DNA of 55,284 nucleotides from Pseudomonadota bacterium (GCA_029779845.1 JAKOZT010000139.1:1-55284); one strand, 5' to 3'; positions 17,665 through 28,950 are shown, numbered from the stretch's first letter. The notes: generated by a model from the letters alone, not told the origin. Program-made: numbers and translations.

Positions 17665-19142
17665 GAGCTGAGCGCCTTGACGATGGCCTGCGCGCACATC
17701 GCCATCAGGCCGCCGGGCAGGATGCCGAACAGCAGGATGGCCGCGCCGTTGAGCGACAGGATCGCCCGCACCTCGCCGGTGCTGGCGATCGGGTGCGTGT
17801 CGACGGGTTCGTCGAAGTACATCACCTTGATCACGCGCAGGTAGTAGAACGCCGCCACCAGCGACAGCAGCACCGCGATCACCGCCAGCCAGATGTACAG
17901 CGGCAGGTTGGTCGAGACGATCGCCTGCAGCACCGCCAGCTTGGCGTAGAAGCCCACCGTCGGCGGGATGCCGGCCAGCGAGAACATGAAGATCGCCATC
18001 ACCGCCGCGTACCAGGGGCTTCGCCTGGCGAGGCCCTTGAGGTCGTCGACCTGCTCGGCCTCGTGCCCGGCGCGCGACAGCAGCATCACGATGCCGAAGG
18101 TGCCCAGCGTGGTGAACACGTAGGTCAGCACGTAGAACATCGCGGAGCTGTAGCCGTTGGCGGCCGACAGCGTGTTGACCGACACCACCGTGGGCGTCAG
18201 GCCGAGCAGCATGAAGCCGATCTGGCCGATGGTCGAGTAGGCCAGCATGCGCTTGAGGTTGCTCTGCGCGATCGCGACGACGTTGCCCAGCGCCATCGAA
18301 GCCACCGACAGCAGGATCAGCATCTGCTGCCAGTCCTGCGCGAGGCCCGACATGCCTTCGACCAGCAGGCGGATCGTGATCGCGAAGGCGGCCAGCTTGG
18401 GCGCGCCGGCGATCAGCAGCGTGACGGCGGTCGGCGCGCCCTGGTAGACGTCGGGAATCCACATGTGAAACGGCACCGCGCCGAGCTTGAAGGCCAGGCC
18501 CGCGACCACGAAGACGATGCCCAGCGAGAGCACGGCCTGGTTGATCTGGCCGCCGGCGATGGCCTTGAAGACCTCGCCGATGTCCAGCGAGCCGGTGGCG
18601 CCGTACATCATCGACAGGCCGTAGAGCAGGAAGCCGCTGGCCAGCGCGCCGAGCACGAAGTACTTCATCGCCGCCTCGGAAGCCGGCGGGTGGTCGCGGC
18701 GCAGGCCGACCAGCGCGTACAGGCTCAGCGACATCAGCTCGAGGCCGAGGTAGACGACCAGGAAGTTGTTCGCCGACACCATCACCGAGATGCCCAGCAG
18801 CGAGAGCATCGCCAGCGTGATCAGCTCGCCCTTGAGCATGTCGCGCACGGCCGCGTAGGGGCGCGCATAGGCCAGCGAGACCATCGTCGCGATGGTCGCG
18901 AAGAAGGCCAGCAGGTGGCCCATCGGGTCGGCCACCACCATGCGCTGCGCGGCGTAGAAGGTGTCGCCGGCGTCGAAGCGCAGCAGGTGCATCGCGGCCA
19001 CCACGGCCAGCGAGGCCTGCGCCAGCAGGTAGGTGGGCGTGCGGCGCGGGTGCGTGACCCACAGGTCGACCATCGCGACCACCAGGGCCATCACCAGCAG
19101 CACGATCTCGGGGGCGATGGCGAGCCAGTTCATCTGATTCAT
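17661..19142 (-). CDS. nuoN: NADH-quinone oxidoreductase subunit N
   Basis: Antiporter-like membrane subunit of complex I, 493 aa with about 14 helices. It carries the broken-helix features and conserved charged residues of the family, for instance the block ALASGFLLYGLSMMYG and the lysine-containing GLAFKLGAVPFHMWIPDVYQGAP. It moves protons as NADH electrons pass to quinone. Last nuo gene; 16 nt downstream of nuoM and overlapping the NUDIX gene. Confidence 0.97.
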   Translation of the reverse strand: MNQMNWLAIAPEIVLLVMALVVAMVDLWVTHPRRTPTYLLAQASLAVVAAMHLLRFDAGDTFYAAQRMVVADPMGHLLAFFATIATMVSLAYARPYAAVRDMLKGELITLAMLSLLGISVMVSANNFLVVYLGLELMSLSLYALVGLRRDHPPASEAAMKYFVLGALASGFLLYGLSMMYGATGSLDIGEVFKAIAGGQINQAVLSLGIVFVVAGLAFKLGAVPFHMWIPDVYQGAPTAVTLLIAGAPKLAAFAITIRLLVEGMSGLAQDWQQMLILLSVASMALGNVVAIAQSNLKRMLAYSTIGQIGFMLLGLTPTVVSVNTLSAANGYSSAMFYVLTYVFTTLGTFGIVMLLSRAGHEAEQVDDLKGLARRSPWYAAVMAIFMFSLAGIPPTVGFYAKLAVLQAIVSTNLPLYIWLAVIAVLLSLVAAFYYLRVIKVMYFDEPVDTHPIASTGEVRAILSLNGAAILLFGILPGGLMAMCAQAIVKALSS

Positions 19143-19158
19143 GTTGATCTCGTCCGGC

Positions 19159-20637
19159 TCAGGGCACCAGCTTGGATTGCGCGACGTGCTGCAGCAGCGC
19201 GTTCACCGACACGTGCATCACGTCGGTGAAGGGCTTGGGGTACACGCCCATCGCCAGCACCGCGATGGCGAGGACGGCCATCATCAGGAACTCGCGGCTG
19301 TTCAGGTCGGTCAGCGCCTTGACGTGCTCGTTGGCGACCGGCCCGAAGTAGACGCGCTTGACCATCCACAGGTTGTAGGCGGCGCCCAGGATCAGCGCGG
19401 TGGCCGCCAGCACCGCGAGCACGAAGCCGGCCTTCACGGTGCCCAGGATCACCATCCACTCGCCGATGAAGCCGCTGGTGCCGGGCAGGCCGCTGTTGGC
19501 CATCGCGAAGAACACCGCGAAGGCCGCGAACTTGGGCATGGTGTTGACCACGCCGCCGTAGCTGGCGATCTCGCGCGAGTGGACTCGATCGTAGAGAACG
19601 CCGATGCACAGGAACATCGCGCCCGAGACGAAGCCGTGCGACACCATCTGCACGATGCCGCCGGAGACGCCCAGCTCGCTGAAGATGAAGAAGCCCAGCG
19701 TGCAGAAGCCCATGTGCGCGATCGACGAGTACGCGACCAGCTTCTTCATGTCCTGCTGCACCATCGCCACCAGGCCGATGTAGATCACCGCGATCAGCGA
19801 CAGCGCGATGATCAGCCAGGCCCACTGGTGGCTGGCGTCGGGCGCGATCGGCAGCGAGAAGCGCAGGAAGCCGTAGGCGCCGAGCTTGAGCATGATGGCC
19901 GCCAGCACCACCGAGCCGCCGGTGGGCGCTTCCACGTGCGCGTCGGGCAGCCAGGTGTGCACCGGCCACATCGGCACCTTCACCGCGAAGGCCATGAAGA
20001 AGGCGAAGAACAGCAGCGTCTGCGCCGTGGCCGACAGCGGCAGCTTGTGCCAGGCGAGGATGTCGAAGCTGCCGCCGGACTTGTAGTACAGGTAGACCAG
20101 CGCCACCAGCATCAGCAGCGAGCCGGCCAGCGTGTAGAGGAAGAACTTGAAGGCCGCGTAGACGCGCCGCGGCCCGCCCCACACGCCGATGATGATGTAC
20201 ATCGGGATCAGCGTGGCCTCGAAGAAGACGTAGAACAGCAGCCCGTCGAGCGCGCTGAACACGCCGACCATCAGGCCGGAGAGGATCAGGAACGCGCCCA
20301 TGTACTGGTTGACGCGCTCGGTGATCACCTCCCAGGCCGCGATCACGACGATCACGGTGATGAAGGCGGTCAGCGGCACGAACCACATCGACAGGCCGTC
20401 GACGCCGAGCGCGTAGCGCACGTTGAAGCGCTCGATCCAGGGCAGCGATTCGCCGAACTGCATCGCCGCGGTGGAGGTGTCGAAGCCGCCGATCAGCGGC
20501 AGCGTGACGAGGAAGCTGGCGAGCGCGCCGACCAGCGCCATCCAGCGCACCGCGCCCGCGTTCGAATCGCGGCCGAGCGCCAGCAGCAGCGCGCCGCAGG
20601 CGATCGGCAGCCAGATGGCCAAGCTGAGCAAACCCAT
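19159..20637 (-). CDS. nuoM: NADH-quinone oxidoreductase subunit M
   Basis: Antiporter-like membrane subunit of complex I, 492 aa. Family markers include the loop AFAVKVPMWPVHTWLPDAHVEAPT with its conserved lysine and proline-broken helix, and the conserved glutamate in FYVFFEATLIPMY. Proton translocation through this subunit is coupled to quinone reduction. It lies 21 nt after nuoL and 16 nt before nuoN. Confidence 0.97.
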   Translation of the reverse strand: MGLLSLAIWLPIACGALLLALGRDSNAGAVRWMALVGALASFLVTLPLIGGFDTSTAAMQFGESLPWIERFNVRYALGVDGLSMWFVPLTAFITVIVVIAAWEVITERVNQYMGAFLILSGLMVGVFSALDGLLFYVFFEATLIPMYIIIGVWGGPRRVYAAFKFFLYTLAGSLLMLVALVYLYYKSGGSFDILAWHKLPLSATAQTLLFFAFFMAFAVKVPMWPVHTWLPDAHVEAPTGGSVVLAAIMLKLGAYGFLRFSLPIAPDASHQWAWLIIALSLIAVIYIGLVAMVQQDMKKLVAYSSIAHMGFCTLGFFIFSELGVSGGIVQMVSHGFVSGAMFLCIGVLYDRVHSREIASYGGVVNTMPKFAAFAVFFAMANSGLPGTSGFIGEWMVILGTVKAGFVLAVLAATALILGAAYNLWMVKRVYFGPVANEHVKALTDLNSREFLMMAVLAIAVLAMGVYPKPFTDVMHVSVNALLQHVAQSKLVP

Positions 20638-20658
20638 GTTGTTGTTCTCCGTGCCGCG

Positions 20659-22695
20659 CTACTTGGCGCCCATGCCGCCCAGGTAGGGCCACAGCTGCCA
20701 GGTCATCAGGCCGACCACGCCCACGATCATCACCAGCGCGTACCAGTAGAGGTGGCCGGTCTGCACGCGGCGCGTCACCGCGGCCAGCGCGCCGACGGCG
20801 CGCGCCGAGCCGTCGATCACGATGTTGTCGATCAGGCCGACGTCGCCGCCCTTCCACAGCCCGCGACCCAGGCCGCGCGCCGCCGGGGCGATGATGTTCT
20901 CGTTGATCCAGTCCATGTAGTACTTGTTCTCGAGGATCGTGACGATGGGCGCGAAGGTGCGCGCGATCGCCGCCGGGATGCCGGGCTTGACCATGTAGAA
21001 CACGTAGGCCGTGACGACGCCGGCCAGCGCCAGCCAGAACGGCGGCGCGCTCAGGCCGTGCAGCGCCATCGCCAGCGCGCCGTGGAAGTGCTCGGCGAGT
21101 TCGGCCATCGCGGGGTGCTTGGCGGCGTCGACGAAGATCGCGTCCTTGAACAGGTCGCCGTAGAGCAGCGGGCCGATGGTCAGGTAGCCGATCACCACCG
21201 AGGGCACCGCCAGCAGCAGCAGCGGCGCGGTGACGACCCAGGGCGATTCGTGCGGCTCGTGCGCATGGCCGTGGCCATGCTCGTCGTGATCGTCGTGGTG
21301 GTCGTGCTCGCCCGGGAAGGGCTTGTGGCGGAAGCGCTCCTTGCCGTGGAAGACGAGGAAGTACATGCGGAACGAATAGAAGGCCGTGACGAACACGCCG
21401 GCCATCACCGCGAAGTAGGCGAAGCCCGCGCCCGGCAGCTGCGAGGCGTGCACCGCCTCGATGATGCTGTCCTTGCTGTAGAAGCCGGCGAACAGCGGCG
21501 TGCCGATCAGCGCCAGCGAGCCCAGCAACGAGGTGATCCAGGTGATGGGCATGTACTTGCGCAGGCCGCCCATGTTGCGGATGTCCTGGTCGTGGTGCAT
21601 GCCGATGATCACGCTGCCGGCGGCGAGGAACAGCAGCGCCTTGAAGAAGGCGTGCGTCATCAGGTGGAACACCGCGACGCTGTAGGCCGAGGCGCCCAGC
21701 GCCACCGTCATGTAGCCCAGCTGCGAGAGCGTGGAGTACGCGACCACGCGCTTGATGTCGTTCTGGATGATGCCCAGGAAGCCCATGAACAGCGCCGTGA
21801 TCGCGCCGATCACGATCACGAAGCTCAGCGCCGTGTCGGACAGCTCGAAGAGGGGCGACATGCGCGCCACCATGAAGATGCCGGCCGTCACCATCGTCGC
21901 GGCGTGGATCAGCGCCGAGATCGGCGTCGGGCCTTCCATCGAATCGGGCAGCCACACGTGCAGCGGGAACTGCGCGCTCTTGCCCATCGCGCCGATGAAC
22001 AGGCAGATGCAGGTGACCGTGATCAGCATCCAGTCGGTGCCGGGCAGCGTCCACTTCGCGAGTTCGGGGCCCTTGGCGAAGGCCTCGGCGTAGTTCAGCG
22101 TGCCGGCGTAGGTGACGATCAGGCCGATGCCGAGGATGAAGCCGAAGTCGCCGACGCGGTTGACGAGAAACGCCTTCATGTTGGCGAAGATCGCCGTCGG
22201 CTTGGTGTACCAGAAGCCGATCAGCAGATAGCTCACCAGGCCCACCGCCTCCCAGCCGAAGAACAGCTGCAGGAAGTTGTTGCTCATCACGAGCATCAGC
22301 ATCGAGAAGGTGAACAGCGAGATGTAGCTGAAGAAGCGCTGGTAGCCCGGGTCTTCCTCCATGTAGCCGATGGTGTAGATGTGCACCATCAGCGAGACGA
22401 AGGTCACCACGCACATCATCATCGCGGTCAGGCCATCGACCAGGAAGCCGACTTCCATCTTCAGGCCGCCCAGCACCATCCATTCGTAGATGGTCGCGTT
22501 GAAGCGCGCGCCGTCGACCGCGACCGACTTCAGCACCATCGCCGAGATGACGAACGAGATCAGCACGCCGAGGATGGTGACGACGTGCGCGCCGCGCCGG
22601 CCGACGGTCTTGCCGAACAGGCCGGCGATCACCGCGCCGGCCAGCGGCGCCAGCGGCACGGCCAGCAGGAGGTTGGGGTTCAAGGTTGCGGACAT
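20659..22695 (-). CDS. nuoL: NADH-quinone oxidoreductase subunit L
   Basis: Largest antiporter-like subunit of complex I, 678 aa, at the far end of the membrane arm, with the long lateral helix at its C-terminus. Markers are FGWEAVGLVSYLLIGFW (conserved Glu149) and GKSAQFPLHVWLPDSMEGPT. An odd feature is a histidine cluster at residues 464-482 (EHDHHDDHDEHGHGHAHEPH, nine histidines) in the loop between two late helices, which could bind metal; the E. coli subunit has no such run. It starts 7 nt after nuoK. Confidence 0.97.
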   Translation of the reverse strand: MSATLNPNLLLAVPLAPLAGAVIAGLFGKTVGRRGAHVVTILGVLISFVISAMVLKSVAVDGARFNATIYEWMVLGGLKMEVGFLVDGLTAMMMCVVTFVSLMVHIYTIGYMEEDPGYQRFFSYISLFTFSMLMLVMSNNFLQLFFGWEAVGLVSYLLIGFWYTKPTAIFANMKAFLVNRVGDFGFILGIGLIVTYAGTLNYAEAFAKGPELAKWTLPGTDWMLITVTCICLFIGAMGKSAQFPLHVWLPDSMEGPTPISALIHAATMVTAGIFMVARMSPLFELSDTALSFVIVIGAITALFMGFLGIIQNDIKRVVAYSTLSQLGYMTVALGASAYSVAVFHLMTHAFFKALLFLAAGSVIIGMHHDQDIRNMGGLRKYMPITWITSLLGSLALIGTPLFAGFYSKDSIIEAVHASQLPGAGFAYFAVMAGVFVTAFYSFRMYFLVFHGKERFRHKPFPGEHDHHDDHDEHGHGHAHEPHESPWVVTAPLLLLAVPSVVIGYLTIGPLLYGDLFKDAIFVDAAKHPAMAELAEHFHGALAMALHGLSAPPFWLALAGVVTAYVFYMVKPGIPAAIARTFAPIVTILENKYYMDWINENIIAPAARGLGRGLWKGGDVGLIDNIVIDGSARAVGALAAVTRRVQTGHLYWYALVMIVGVVGLMTWQLWPYLGGMGAK

Positions 22696-22702
22696 GGCAG
22701 GC

Positions 22703-23017
22703 TCAACCCTTCAGCGAGTCGAGCTCGTCGACGTTGATCGTGGAGCGGCTGCGGAACAGCACCACCAGGATCGCCAGGCCGATGGCCGATTCGGCGGCGG
22801 CCACCGTGAGGATGAAGAACACGAACACCTGGCCGGCCATGTCGCCCAGGTAGTGCGAGAAGGCGACGAAGTTCAGGTTGACCGCCAGCAGCATCAGCTC
22901 GATGGCCATCAGCAGCACGATCAGGTTCTTGCGGTTCAGGAAGATGCCGATCACCGACAGCGCGAACAGGATCGCGCCGAGGGTGAGGTAGTGGCCGAGG
23001 GTGACCGGGCCGATCAT
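22703..23017 (-). CDS. nuoK: NADH-quinone oxidoreductase subunit K
   Basis: Small membrane subunit of 104 aa with three helices. The conserved membrane glutamates needed for proton pumping are visible in [14 protein letters not shown] and [17 protein letters not shown] precedes the ATG, which overlaps the nuoJ stop as ATGA. Confidence 0.97.
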   Translation of the reverse strand: MIGPVTLGHYLTLGAILFALSVIGIFLNRKNLIVLLMAIELMLLAVNLNFVAFSHYLGDMAGQVFVFFILTVAAAESAIGLAILVVLFRSRSTINVDELDSLKG

Positions 23018-23658
23018 TTGCTCTCTCCTCCCGCCGGGGCGGCCGGGGGCGGCGTCTCGGCCTCCACCTCGGCCTTCATCTTGACGATGCGGACGCGGTC
23101 CGCCTTCTTCGCCCGCACCTGCTCGGCCGGGTCGATGTACTTCGAGTCCTTGCGGCGGCGCAGCGTCAGCGCGATGGCCGCGATGATCGCCACCAGCAGC
23201 AGCACCGCGGCGATCTGCAGCGGGTACAGGTAGCGCGTGTAGATCTCGATGCCCAGCAGCTTGGTGTTGCCGAGCTTCAATTCGGCGGCGTCGGGCAGCG
23301 GCGCGCTGCGCACGTCGAAGCCGGGGATCAGCACCAGCGCCATCTCGAGGATGATCACCACGCCGACGATCGCGGCCAGCGGGAAGTGCTTCCAGAAGCC
23401 CTCGCGCAAGGTGCTGCTGTTCAGGTCGAGCATCATCACGACGAACAGGAACAGCACCATCACCGCGCCGACGTAGACCAGCACCAGCGCGATGGCGAGG
23501 AACTCGGCGCGCAGCAGCATCCACACGCAGGAGGCGTTGAAGAAGGCGAGCACGAGGTACAGCGCCGCGTAGACCGGCGTGCGCGCGGTGATGACGCGGA
23601 AGGCCGCGAACAGCAGCACCGCCGAGAAGACGTAGAAGAGCGCGGTTTGGATGTCCAT
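23014..23658 (-). CDS. nuoJ: NADH-quinone oxidoreductase subunit J
   Basis: Membrane subunit of 214 aa with five helices at the start (first [20 protein letters not shown]) and a conserved third helix [20 protein letters not shown], the flexible helix of complex I. The cytosolic tail from about residue 165 is long, basic and then proline/alanine-rich, as in related betaproteobacteria. It overlaps nuoK by four bases. Confidence 0.96.
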   Translation of the reverse strand: MDIQTALFYVFSAVLLFAAFRVITARTPVYAALYLVLAFFNASCVWMLLRAEFLAIALVLVYVGAVMVLFLFVVMMLDLNSSTLREGFWKHFPLAAIVGVVIILEMALVLIPGFDVRSAPLPDAAELKLGNTKLLGIEIYTRYLYPLQIAAVLLLVAIIAAIALTLRRRKDSKYIDPAEQVRAKKADRVRIVKMKAEVEAETPPPAAPAGGESK

Positions 23659-23674
23659 GTTCTTGTGTGCGCGG

Positions 23675-24172
23675 TCAGCGGTACTTCGCGTCCGCCTCCT
23701 TGGTGGCCGCGATCTCGCGCTCGTAGCGGTCGCCCACCGCGAGCAGCATGTCCTTGGTGAAGTACAGGTCGCCGCGCTTCTCGCCGTGGTACTCGAAGAT
23801 GTGCGTCTCGACGATCGAGTCGACCGGGCAGCTCTCCTCGCAGAAGCCGCAGAAGATGCACTTGGTCAGGTCGATGTCGTAGCGCGTGGTGCGGCGCGAA
23901 CCATCGGCGCGCTGGTCGCTCTCGATGGTGATCGCCAGCGCCGGGCACACCGCCTCGCACAGCTTGCAGGCGATGCAGCGCTCCTCGCCGTTGTCGTAGC
24001 GGCGCAGCGCGTGCAGGCCGCGAAAGCGCGGGCTCAGCGGCGTGCGCTCTTCCGGGAACTGGATGGTGATCTTGCGCTGGAAGAAATGCCGCCCGGTGAG
24101 CTTGAAGCCCTTGAGCAGCTCCAGCAGGAAGAAGCTGGAGACGAAGTCCTTGAGGGTGGAGGCCTGTGCCAT
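23675..24172 (-). CDS. nuoI: NADH-quinone oxidoreductase subunit I
   Basis: Ferredoxin-like peripheral-arm subunit, 165 aa, with two motifs for [4Fe-4S] clusters N6a and N6b: [12 protein letters not shown] and [12 protein letters not shown]. It relays electrons from NuoG to the N2 cluster of NuoB. The N-terminal amphipathic segment docks on the membrane. It lies 10 nt after nuoH. Confidence 0.97.
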   Translation of the reverse strand: MAQASTLKDFVSSFFLLELLKGFKLTGRHFFQRKITIQFPEERTPLSPRFRGLHALRRYDNGEERCIACKLCEAVCPALAITIESDQRADGSRRTTRYDIDLTKCIFCGFCEESCPVDSIVETHIFEYHGEKRGDLYFTKDMLLAVGDRYEREIAATKEADAKYR

Positions 24173-24182
24173 GGCGTCGTCC

Positions 24183-25247
24183 TTACTTCCAGATGTTCCA
24201 GGGCGACTGGATCCACGCGCCCACCACGACCAGCCACACCAGCGTCACCGGAATGAAGATCTTCCAGCCCAGGCGCATGATCTGGTCGTAGCGGTAGCGC
24301 GGGAAGCTCGCGCGCACCCACAGGAACAGCGTGCAGAAACAGAAGGTCTTGATGCCCAGCCAGATCCAGCCGGGGATCCAGTTGAAGGGCGCGAAATCGA
24401 GCGGCGAGAGCCAGCCGCCGAAGAACATGATCGCGGCCAGCGTCGAGACCAGGATGATGTTGGCGTACTCGGCGAGGAAGAACATCGCGAAGGCCATGCC
24501 CGAGTACTCGACCATGTGGCCGGCGACGATTTCCGATTCGCCTTCCACCACGTCGAACGGGTGGCGGTTGGTCTCGGCGATGCCGGCGATCACGTAGACC
24601 ACGCAGATCGGCAGCAGCGGCAGCCAGTTCCACGACAGGAAGGTCAGGCCCATCTGCGCGAACTGGCCGCGGCCCTGCCCCAGCACGATCTCGCTCATGT
24701 TCAGCGAGGCAGACACCATCAGCACGACCACCAGCGCGAAGCCCATCGCGATCTCGTAGGAGACCATCTGCGCCGAGGCGCGCAGCGCGCCGAGGAAGGC
24801 GTACTTCGAGTTCGAGGCCCAGCCGGCGATGATCACGCCGTACACCTCCATCGAGGTGATCGCCATCAGGAACAGCAGCCCGGCGTTGACGTTGGCCAGC
24901 GCCACCTCGGGGCCGAAGGGCACCACCGCCCAGGCGGCCAGCGCCGGCATGATGGTCATCACCGGGCCGAGCAGGAACAGGCTCTTCTGCGCCGCGCTGG
25001 GCAGGATGATCTCCTTGAAGATCAGCTTGACCGCATCGGCGATCGGCTGCAGCCAGCCGCGCGGGCCGACGCGGTTCGGCCCGAGGCGGATCTGCGTGTA
25101 GCCGATGCCCACGCGCTCCCAGAGCGTGAGGTAGGCGACGCAGATCATCAGCGGCAGCACCAGCGCGACGATCTTGACCAGCGTCCAGACCACCGGCCAT
25201 GCGGGGCCGAGCAGTGCTGCGCCTTGGGTGGTGATGGTGTCGAGCAT
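24183..25247 (-). CDS. nuoH: NADH-quinone oxidoreductase subunit H
   Basis: Membrane subunit of 354 aa and about eight helices that forms the quinone chamber with NuoB and NuoD. Conserved blocks include [19 protein letters not shown], which contacts the quinone site, and [20 protein letters not shown]. It starts 8 nt after the nuoG stop. Confidence 0.97.
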   Translation of the reverse strand: MLDTITTQGAALLGPAWPVVWTLVKIVALVLPLMICVAYLTLWERVGIGYTQIRLGPNRVGPRGWLQPIADAVKLIFKEIILPSAAQKSLFLLGPVMTIMPALAAWAVVPFGPEVALANVNAGLLFLMAITSMEVYGVIIAGWASNSKYAFLGALRASAQMVSYEIAMGFALVVVLMVSASLNMSEIVLGQGRGQFAQMGLTFLSWNWLPLLPICVVYVIAGIAETNRHPFDVVEGESEIVAGHMVEYSGMAFAMFFLAEYANIILVSTLAAIMFFGGWLSPLDFAPFNWIPGWIWLGIKTFCFCTLFLWVRASFPRYRYDQIMRLGWKIFIPVTLVWLVVVGAWIQSPWNIWK

Positions 25248-25255
25248 CGTGCGCC

Positions 25256-27586
25256 TCAGGCTTTCTCGACCGTCACGGCGCCGAAGGCGGCGCCGAGCGT
25301 GGCGGTGTCAGGATGGCCGGCCGGCACGCGCACGGTGCCGGCGGCGAGCGTGGCGTCGAGCCGCGCCGGCAGCACGGCGCTGGCCGCGCCCTGCGCGACG
25401 CGCACGCGCTCGCCGCTCTTCAGGCCGAGCTGCTGCCACAGCGCGGCCGGCAGGCTGGCCTGCGGGGCCGCAGCGTCGGCAGTTTGCTGCAAGGCGGGCG
25501 CGCGGCGCACCAGCGAGTCGGCGCTGTAGATCGGCACGTCGGCGATGCGTTGCAGGCCGGCGGGCGCGGCTTGCGGCGCGATCGCGGCGTTGCTGCCGTT
25601 GTCCAGGCGCGCGGCGAGCGCGGCGGCATCGCGGCCCAGCGCTTCGGCGCGCACGTCTTCCGAGGTCTCGAAGTCGAAGTTCGACAGCGCCAGCATGTTG
25701 CCGAGCACGCGCAGCACCTTCCAGGCCGGACGCGTCTCGCCCAGCGGCTTGACGACGCCGTGGAAGCTCTGCAGCCGACCCTCGGCGTTGACGAAGCTGC
25801 CCGAGGTTTCGCTGAAGGGCGAGACCGGCAGCAGCACGTCGGCCAGTTCATCGAGCGCGGCGCTCTTGAAGGCGGTGAGCGCGACGACCATCTCGGCCTT
25901 GGCGAGCGCGGCCTGCGCGGCGCTCGGATCGGCCGCGTCGTAGGCGGGCTCGACGTCGAGCAGCAGCGCCGCCTTCAGCGCGCCGCCGGCGAGCATCTGG
26001 CCGGCGTTCAGCCCGCCCGCGCCGGGCTGCGCGTTGACGAGCTGCGCACCCACGGTGTTGGCGGCTTCGGTGAGATAGCCGACCGTGGCGCCGGTCTGCG
26101 CGGCGATCCAGTTCGCGAGGGCGAGCAGCGCACCGGCTTGCGGATGCTGCGCGGCGGCGTTGCCGAGCAGCACCGCCTTGCGCTCGCCGCTGAGCAGCGA
26201 GTCGGCGATGGCCTTGGCCGCATCATTCGTCTTGCCGTTCGCGGGCGCAGCAATGCCCTTCGCCGCCGCGATCGCCGCGGCGATGTCGGCCAGCGACTGC
26301 AGCCAGTCCGAGGGCGCGGCGATCAGGCGCGTGCCCATCGTCATCGCCCAGTCGTCGGCCAGCGCGCCGACGCTGTGCACCTGCGCGCCCTTGCGTGCCG
26401 CATGGCGGATGCGCTGGGCGAACAGCGGATGATCCTTGCGCAGGAACGAGCCCACCACCAGCACGCGCTGCAGCGTGCTCAGCGATGCAATGGGCAGGCC
26501 GAGCCAGCGCGCCTTGCCGGTGCCCGCCGCGTTGGCGAAGTCGGCGTGGCGCAGGCGATGGTCGACGTTCTCGCTGCCCAGGCCGCGCATCAGCCTGGCG
26601 AGCAGGTGCAGTTCCTCGACGGTGGCATGCGCCGAGCCGAGCGCGCCGATCGCGGCCGGACCGTGGTCGACCTTGATCTGCGTGAGGCCGCGCACCACGT
26701 ATTCGAGCGCGGTGGTCCAGTCGACCGCCTTCCACTGCCCGCCCTGCTTGAGCATCGGCGTCGTCAGGCGCCCGTCGCCGTTGAGCGCTTCGTAGGAGAA
26801 GCGGTCGCGGTCGGCGATCCAGCATTCGTTGACGTCCTCGTTCTCGAGCGGAACGACGCGCATCACCTGGTTGTTCTTCACCTGCACGATCAGGTTCGCG
26901 CCGGTGCTGTCGTGCGGGCTGACGCTCTTGCGGCGCGACAGCTCCCAGGTGCGGGCGCTGTAGCGGAACGGCTTGCTGGTCAGCGCGCCGACCGGGCACA
27001 GGTCGATCATGTTGCCCGACAGCTCGGAGTCGACCGTCTCGCCGACCACCGTGGTGATCTCGGAGTGCTCGCCGCGCTGGATCATGCCCAGCTCCATCAC
27101 CCCGGCCACTTCCTGGCCGAAGCGCACGCAGCGCGTGCAGTGGATGCAGCGGCTCATCTCCTCCATCGAGATCAGCGGGCCGACGTTCTTGTGGAAGACG
27201 ACGCGCTTCTCTTCCTGGTAGCGCGAGGCCGAGGCGCCGTAGCCGACGGCCAGGTCCTGCAGCTGGCATTCGCCGCCCTGGTCGCAGATCGGGCAATCGA
27301 GCGGGTGGTTGATGAGCAGGAACTCCATCACCGACTGCTGCGCCTTGACCGCCTTGTCGCTCTTGGTGCGCACGATCATGCCCTGCGTGACGGGCGTGGC
27401 GCAGGCCGGCATCGGCTTGGGCGCCTTCTCCACATCGACCAAGCACATGCGGCAGTTGGCCGCGATGGAGAGCTTCTTGTGGTAGCAGAAGTGCGGGATG
27501 AAGGTGCCCGCCGCCTCGGCCGCATGCATCACCATGCTGCCCTCGGCCACCGAGACCTTCTTGCCGTCGAGTTCGATTTCGATCAT
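25256..27586 (-). CDS. nuoG: NADH-quinone oxidoreductase subunit G
   Basis: Large iron-sulfur subunit of the peripheral arm, 776 aa. The N-terminal [2Fe-2S] domain has Cys34, Cys45, Cys48 and Cys62. Next comes the His-Cys motif [16 protein letters not shown], then the two-cluster segment [10 protein letters not shown]. The rest is a molybdopterin-oxidoreductase-like domain that has lost its cofactor; its C-terminal half is alanine-rich and poorly conserved, with MoCo dinucleotide-binding features decayed. It lies 15 nt after nuoF. Confidence 0.96.
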   Translation of the reverse strand: MIEIELDGKKVSVAEGSMVMHAAEAAGTFIPHFCYHKKLSIAANCRMCLVDVEKAPKPMPACATPVTQGMIVRTKSDKAVKAQQSVMEFLLINHPLDCPICDQGGECQLQDLAVGYGASASRYQEEKRVVFHKNVGPLISMEEMSRCIHCTRCVRFGQEVAGVMELGMIQRGEHSEITTVVGETVDSELSGNMIDLCPVGALTSKPFRYSARTWELSRRKSVSPHDSTGANLIVQVKNNQVMRVVPLENEDVNECWIADRDRFSYEALNGDGRLTTPMLKQGGQWKAVDWTTALEYVVRGLTQIKVDHGPAAIGALGSAHATVEELHLLARLMRGLGSENVDHRLRHADFANAAGTGKARWLGLPIASLSTLQRVLVVGSFLRKDHPLFAQRIRHAARKGAQVHSVGALADDWAMTMGTRLIAAPSDWLQSLADIAAAIAAAKGIAAPANGKTNDAAKAIADSLLSGERKAVLLGNAAAQHPQAGALLALANWIAAQTGATVGYLTEAANTVGAQLVNAQPGAGGLNAGQMLAGGALKAALLLDVEPAYDAADPSAAQAALAKAEMVVALTAFKSAALDELADVLLPVSPFSETSGSFVNAEGRLQSFHGVVKPLGETRPAWKVLRVLGNMLALSNFDFETSEDVRAEALGRDAAALAARLDNGSNAAIAPQAAPAGLQRIADVPIYSADSLVRRAPALQQTADAAAPQASLPAALWQQLGLKSGERVRVAQGAASAVLPARLDATLAAGTVRVPAGHPDTATLGAAFGAVTVEKA

Positions 27587-27601
27587 GTGCGTGCCCCGCG
27601 T

Positions 27602-28945
27602 TCAGGCGCTCAGCGCGACCTTGCGGGTCTTGTGCTCGATGAGGTGGACGAACTCATCGCGGAAGTGCTTGATCATCGCCCGCACCGGCATCGCCGCGGC
27701 GTCGCCGAGCGCGCAGATGGTGCGGCCCTGGATGTTGTCGGCCACCGAGTTCAGCAGGTCGAGGTCTTCGCGGCGGCCCTGGCCGTTGGCGATGCGCTCG
27801 ATCACGCGCCACATCCAGCCGGTGCCTTCGCGGCAGGGCGTGCACTGGCCGCAGCTCTCGTGCATGTAGAAGTACGACAGGCGCAGCAGCGAGGTCACCA
27901 TGCAGCGGGTGTCGTCCATCACGATCACCGCGCCCGAGCCCAGCATCGAGCCGGCCTTGGCGATGCTGTCGTAGTCCATCGTGCACTCCATCATGATGGA
28001 GGCCGGCAGCACCGGCGCCGACGAGCCGCCCGGAATCACCGCCTTCAGCGTGCGGCCCTTGCGCACGCCGCCGGCGAGTTCGAGCAGCTTGGAGAACGGC
28101 GTGCCCATCGGGATCTCGTAGTTGCCGGGGCGCTCGACGTCGCCCGACACCGAGTAGATCTTGGTGCCGCCGTTGTTCGGCTTGCCGACCTCGAGGTAGG
28201 CCTGGCCGCCGTTGCGGATGATCCAGGGCACCGCGCCGAAGGTCTCGGTGTTGTTGATCGTGGTCGGCTTGCCGTACAGGCCGAAGCTGGCCGGGAACGG
28301 CGGCTTGAAGCGCGGCTGGCCCTTCTTGCCTTCCAGCGATTCGAGCAGCGCGGTCTCCTCGCCGCAGATGTAGGCGCCGAAGCCGTGCGCCGCATGCAGC
28401 TGGAAGTCGAAACCCGAGCCGAGGATCTTGTCGCCGAGGTAGCCCGCCGCGCGCGCTTCTTCGAGTGCGGCCTCGAAGCGCTCGTAGACCTCGAAGATCT
28501 CGCCGTGGATGTAGTTGTAGCCCGTGGCTATCCCCATCGCGTAGGCGGCAATCGCCATGCCTTCGATGACGATATGCGGGTTGAACATCAGGATGTCGCG
28601 GTCCTTGCAGGTGCCGGGTTCGCCCTCGTCGGAGTTGCAGACGAGATACTTCGGCCCCGGGAAGGCGCGCGGCATGAAGCTCCACTTCAGCCCGGTCGGG
28701 AAGCCCGCGCCGCCGCGGCCGCGCAGGCCGGAGAGCTTGACCTCGGCGATCACCTGCTCGGGCGTCATGCCCTCGCCGCCATCGCGGCCGAGGATCTTGC
28801 GCAGCGCCTGGTAGCCGCCGCGCGCCTCGTAGTCCTTCAGCGACCAGTTGCGGCCGTTCAGGTCGGCGTAGATCTGCGCGCCGATGTGGCGGCCGTGGAA
28901 GCAGGTCTCGACGCCGCTGGACTTGAACCGGGAAAGATCGACCAT
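27602..28945 (-). CDS. nuoF: NADH-quinone oxidoreductase subunit F
   Basis: NADH-binding flavoprotein subunit, 447 aa. [13 protein letters not shown] is the NADH and FMN glycine-rich site, with [14 protein letters not shown] lining it; [16 protein letters not shown] and the later Cys in TICALGD hold the N3 [4Fe-4S] cluster. It takes hydride from NADH and passes electrons to NuoE and NuoG. The start [11 protein letters not shown] is the only ATG that fits the family; the gene follows nuoE by 5 nt. Confidence 0.97.
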   Translation of the reverse strand: MVDLSRFKSSGVETCFHGRHIGAQIYADLNGRNWSLKDYEARGGYQALRKILGRDGGEGMTPEQVIAEVKLSGLRGRGGAGFPTGLKWSFMPRAFPGPKYLVCNSDEGEPGTCKDRDILMFNPHIVIEGMAIAAYAMGIATGYNYIHGEIFEVYERFEAALEEARAAGYLGDKILGSGFDFQLHAAHGFGAYICGEETALLESLEGKKGQPRFKPPFPASFGLYGKPTTINNTETFGAVPWIIRNGGQAYLEVGKPNNGGTKIYSVSGDVERPGNYEIPMGTPFSKLLELAGGVRKGRTLKAVIPGGSSAPVLPASIMMECTMDYDSIAKAGSMLGSGAVIVMDDTRCMVTSLLRLSYFYMHESCGQCTPCREGTGWMWRVIERIANGQGRREDLDLLNSVADNIQGRTICALGDAAAMPVRAMIKHFRDEFVHLIEHKTRKVALSA

Positions 28946-28950
28946 GACGT

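Noticed and set aside
19141..22737. Plus-strand open frame of about 1200 codons opposite nuoL and nuoM
   Set aside because: Low-complexity His/Arg/Glu/Ala composition; antisense shadow of complex I genes.
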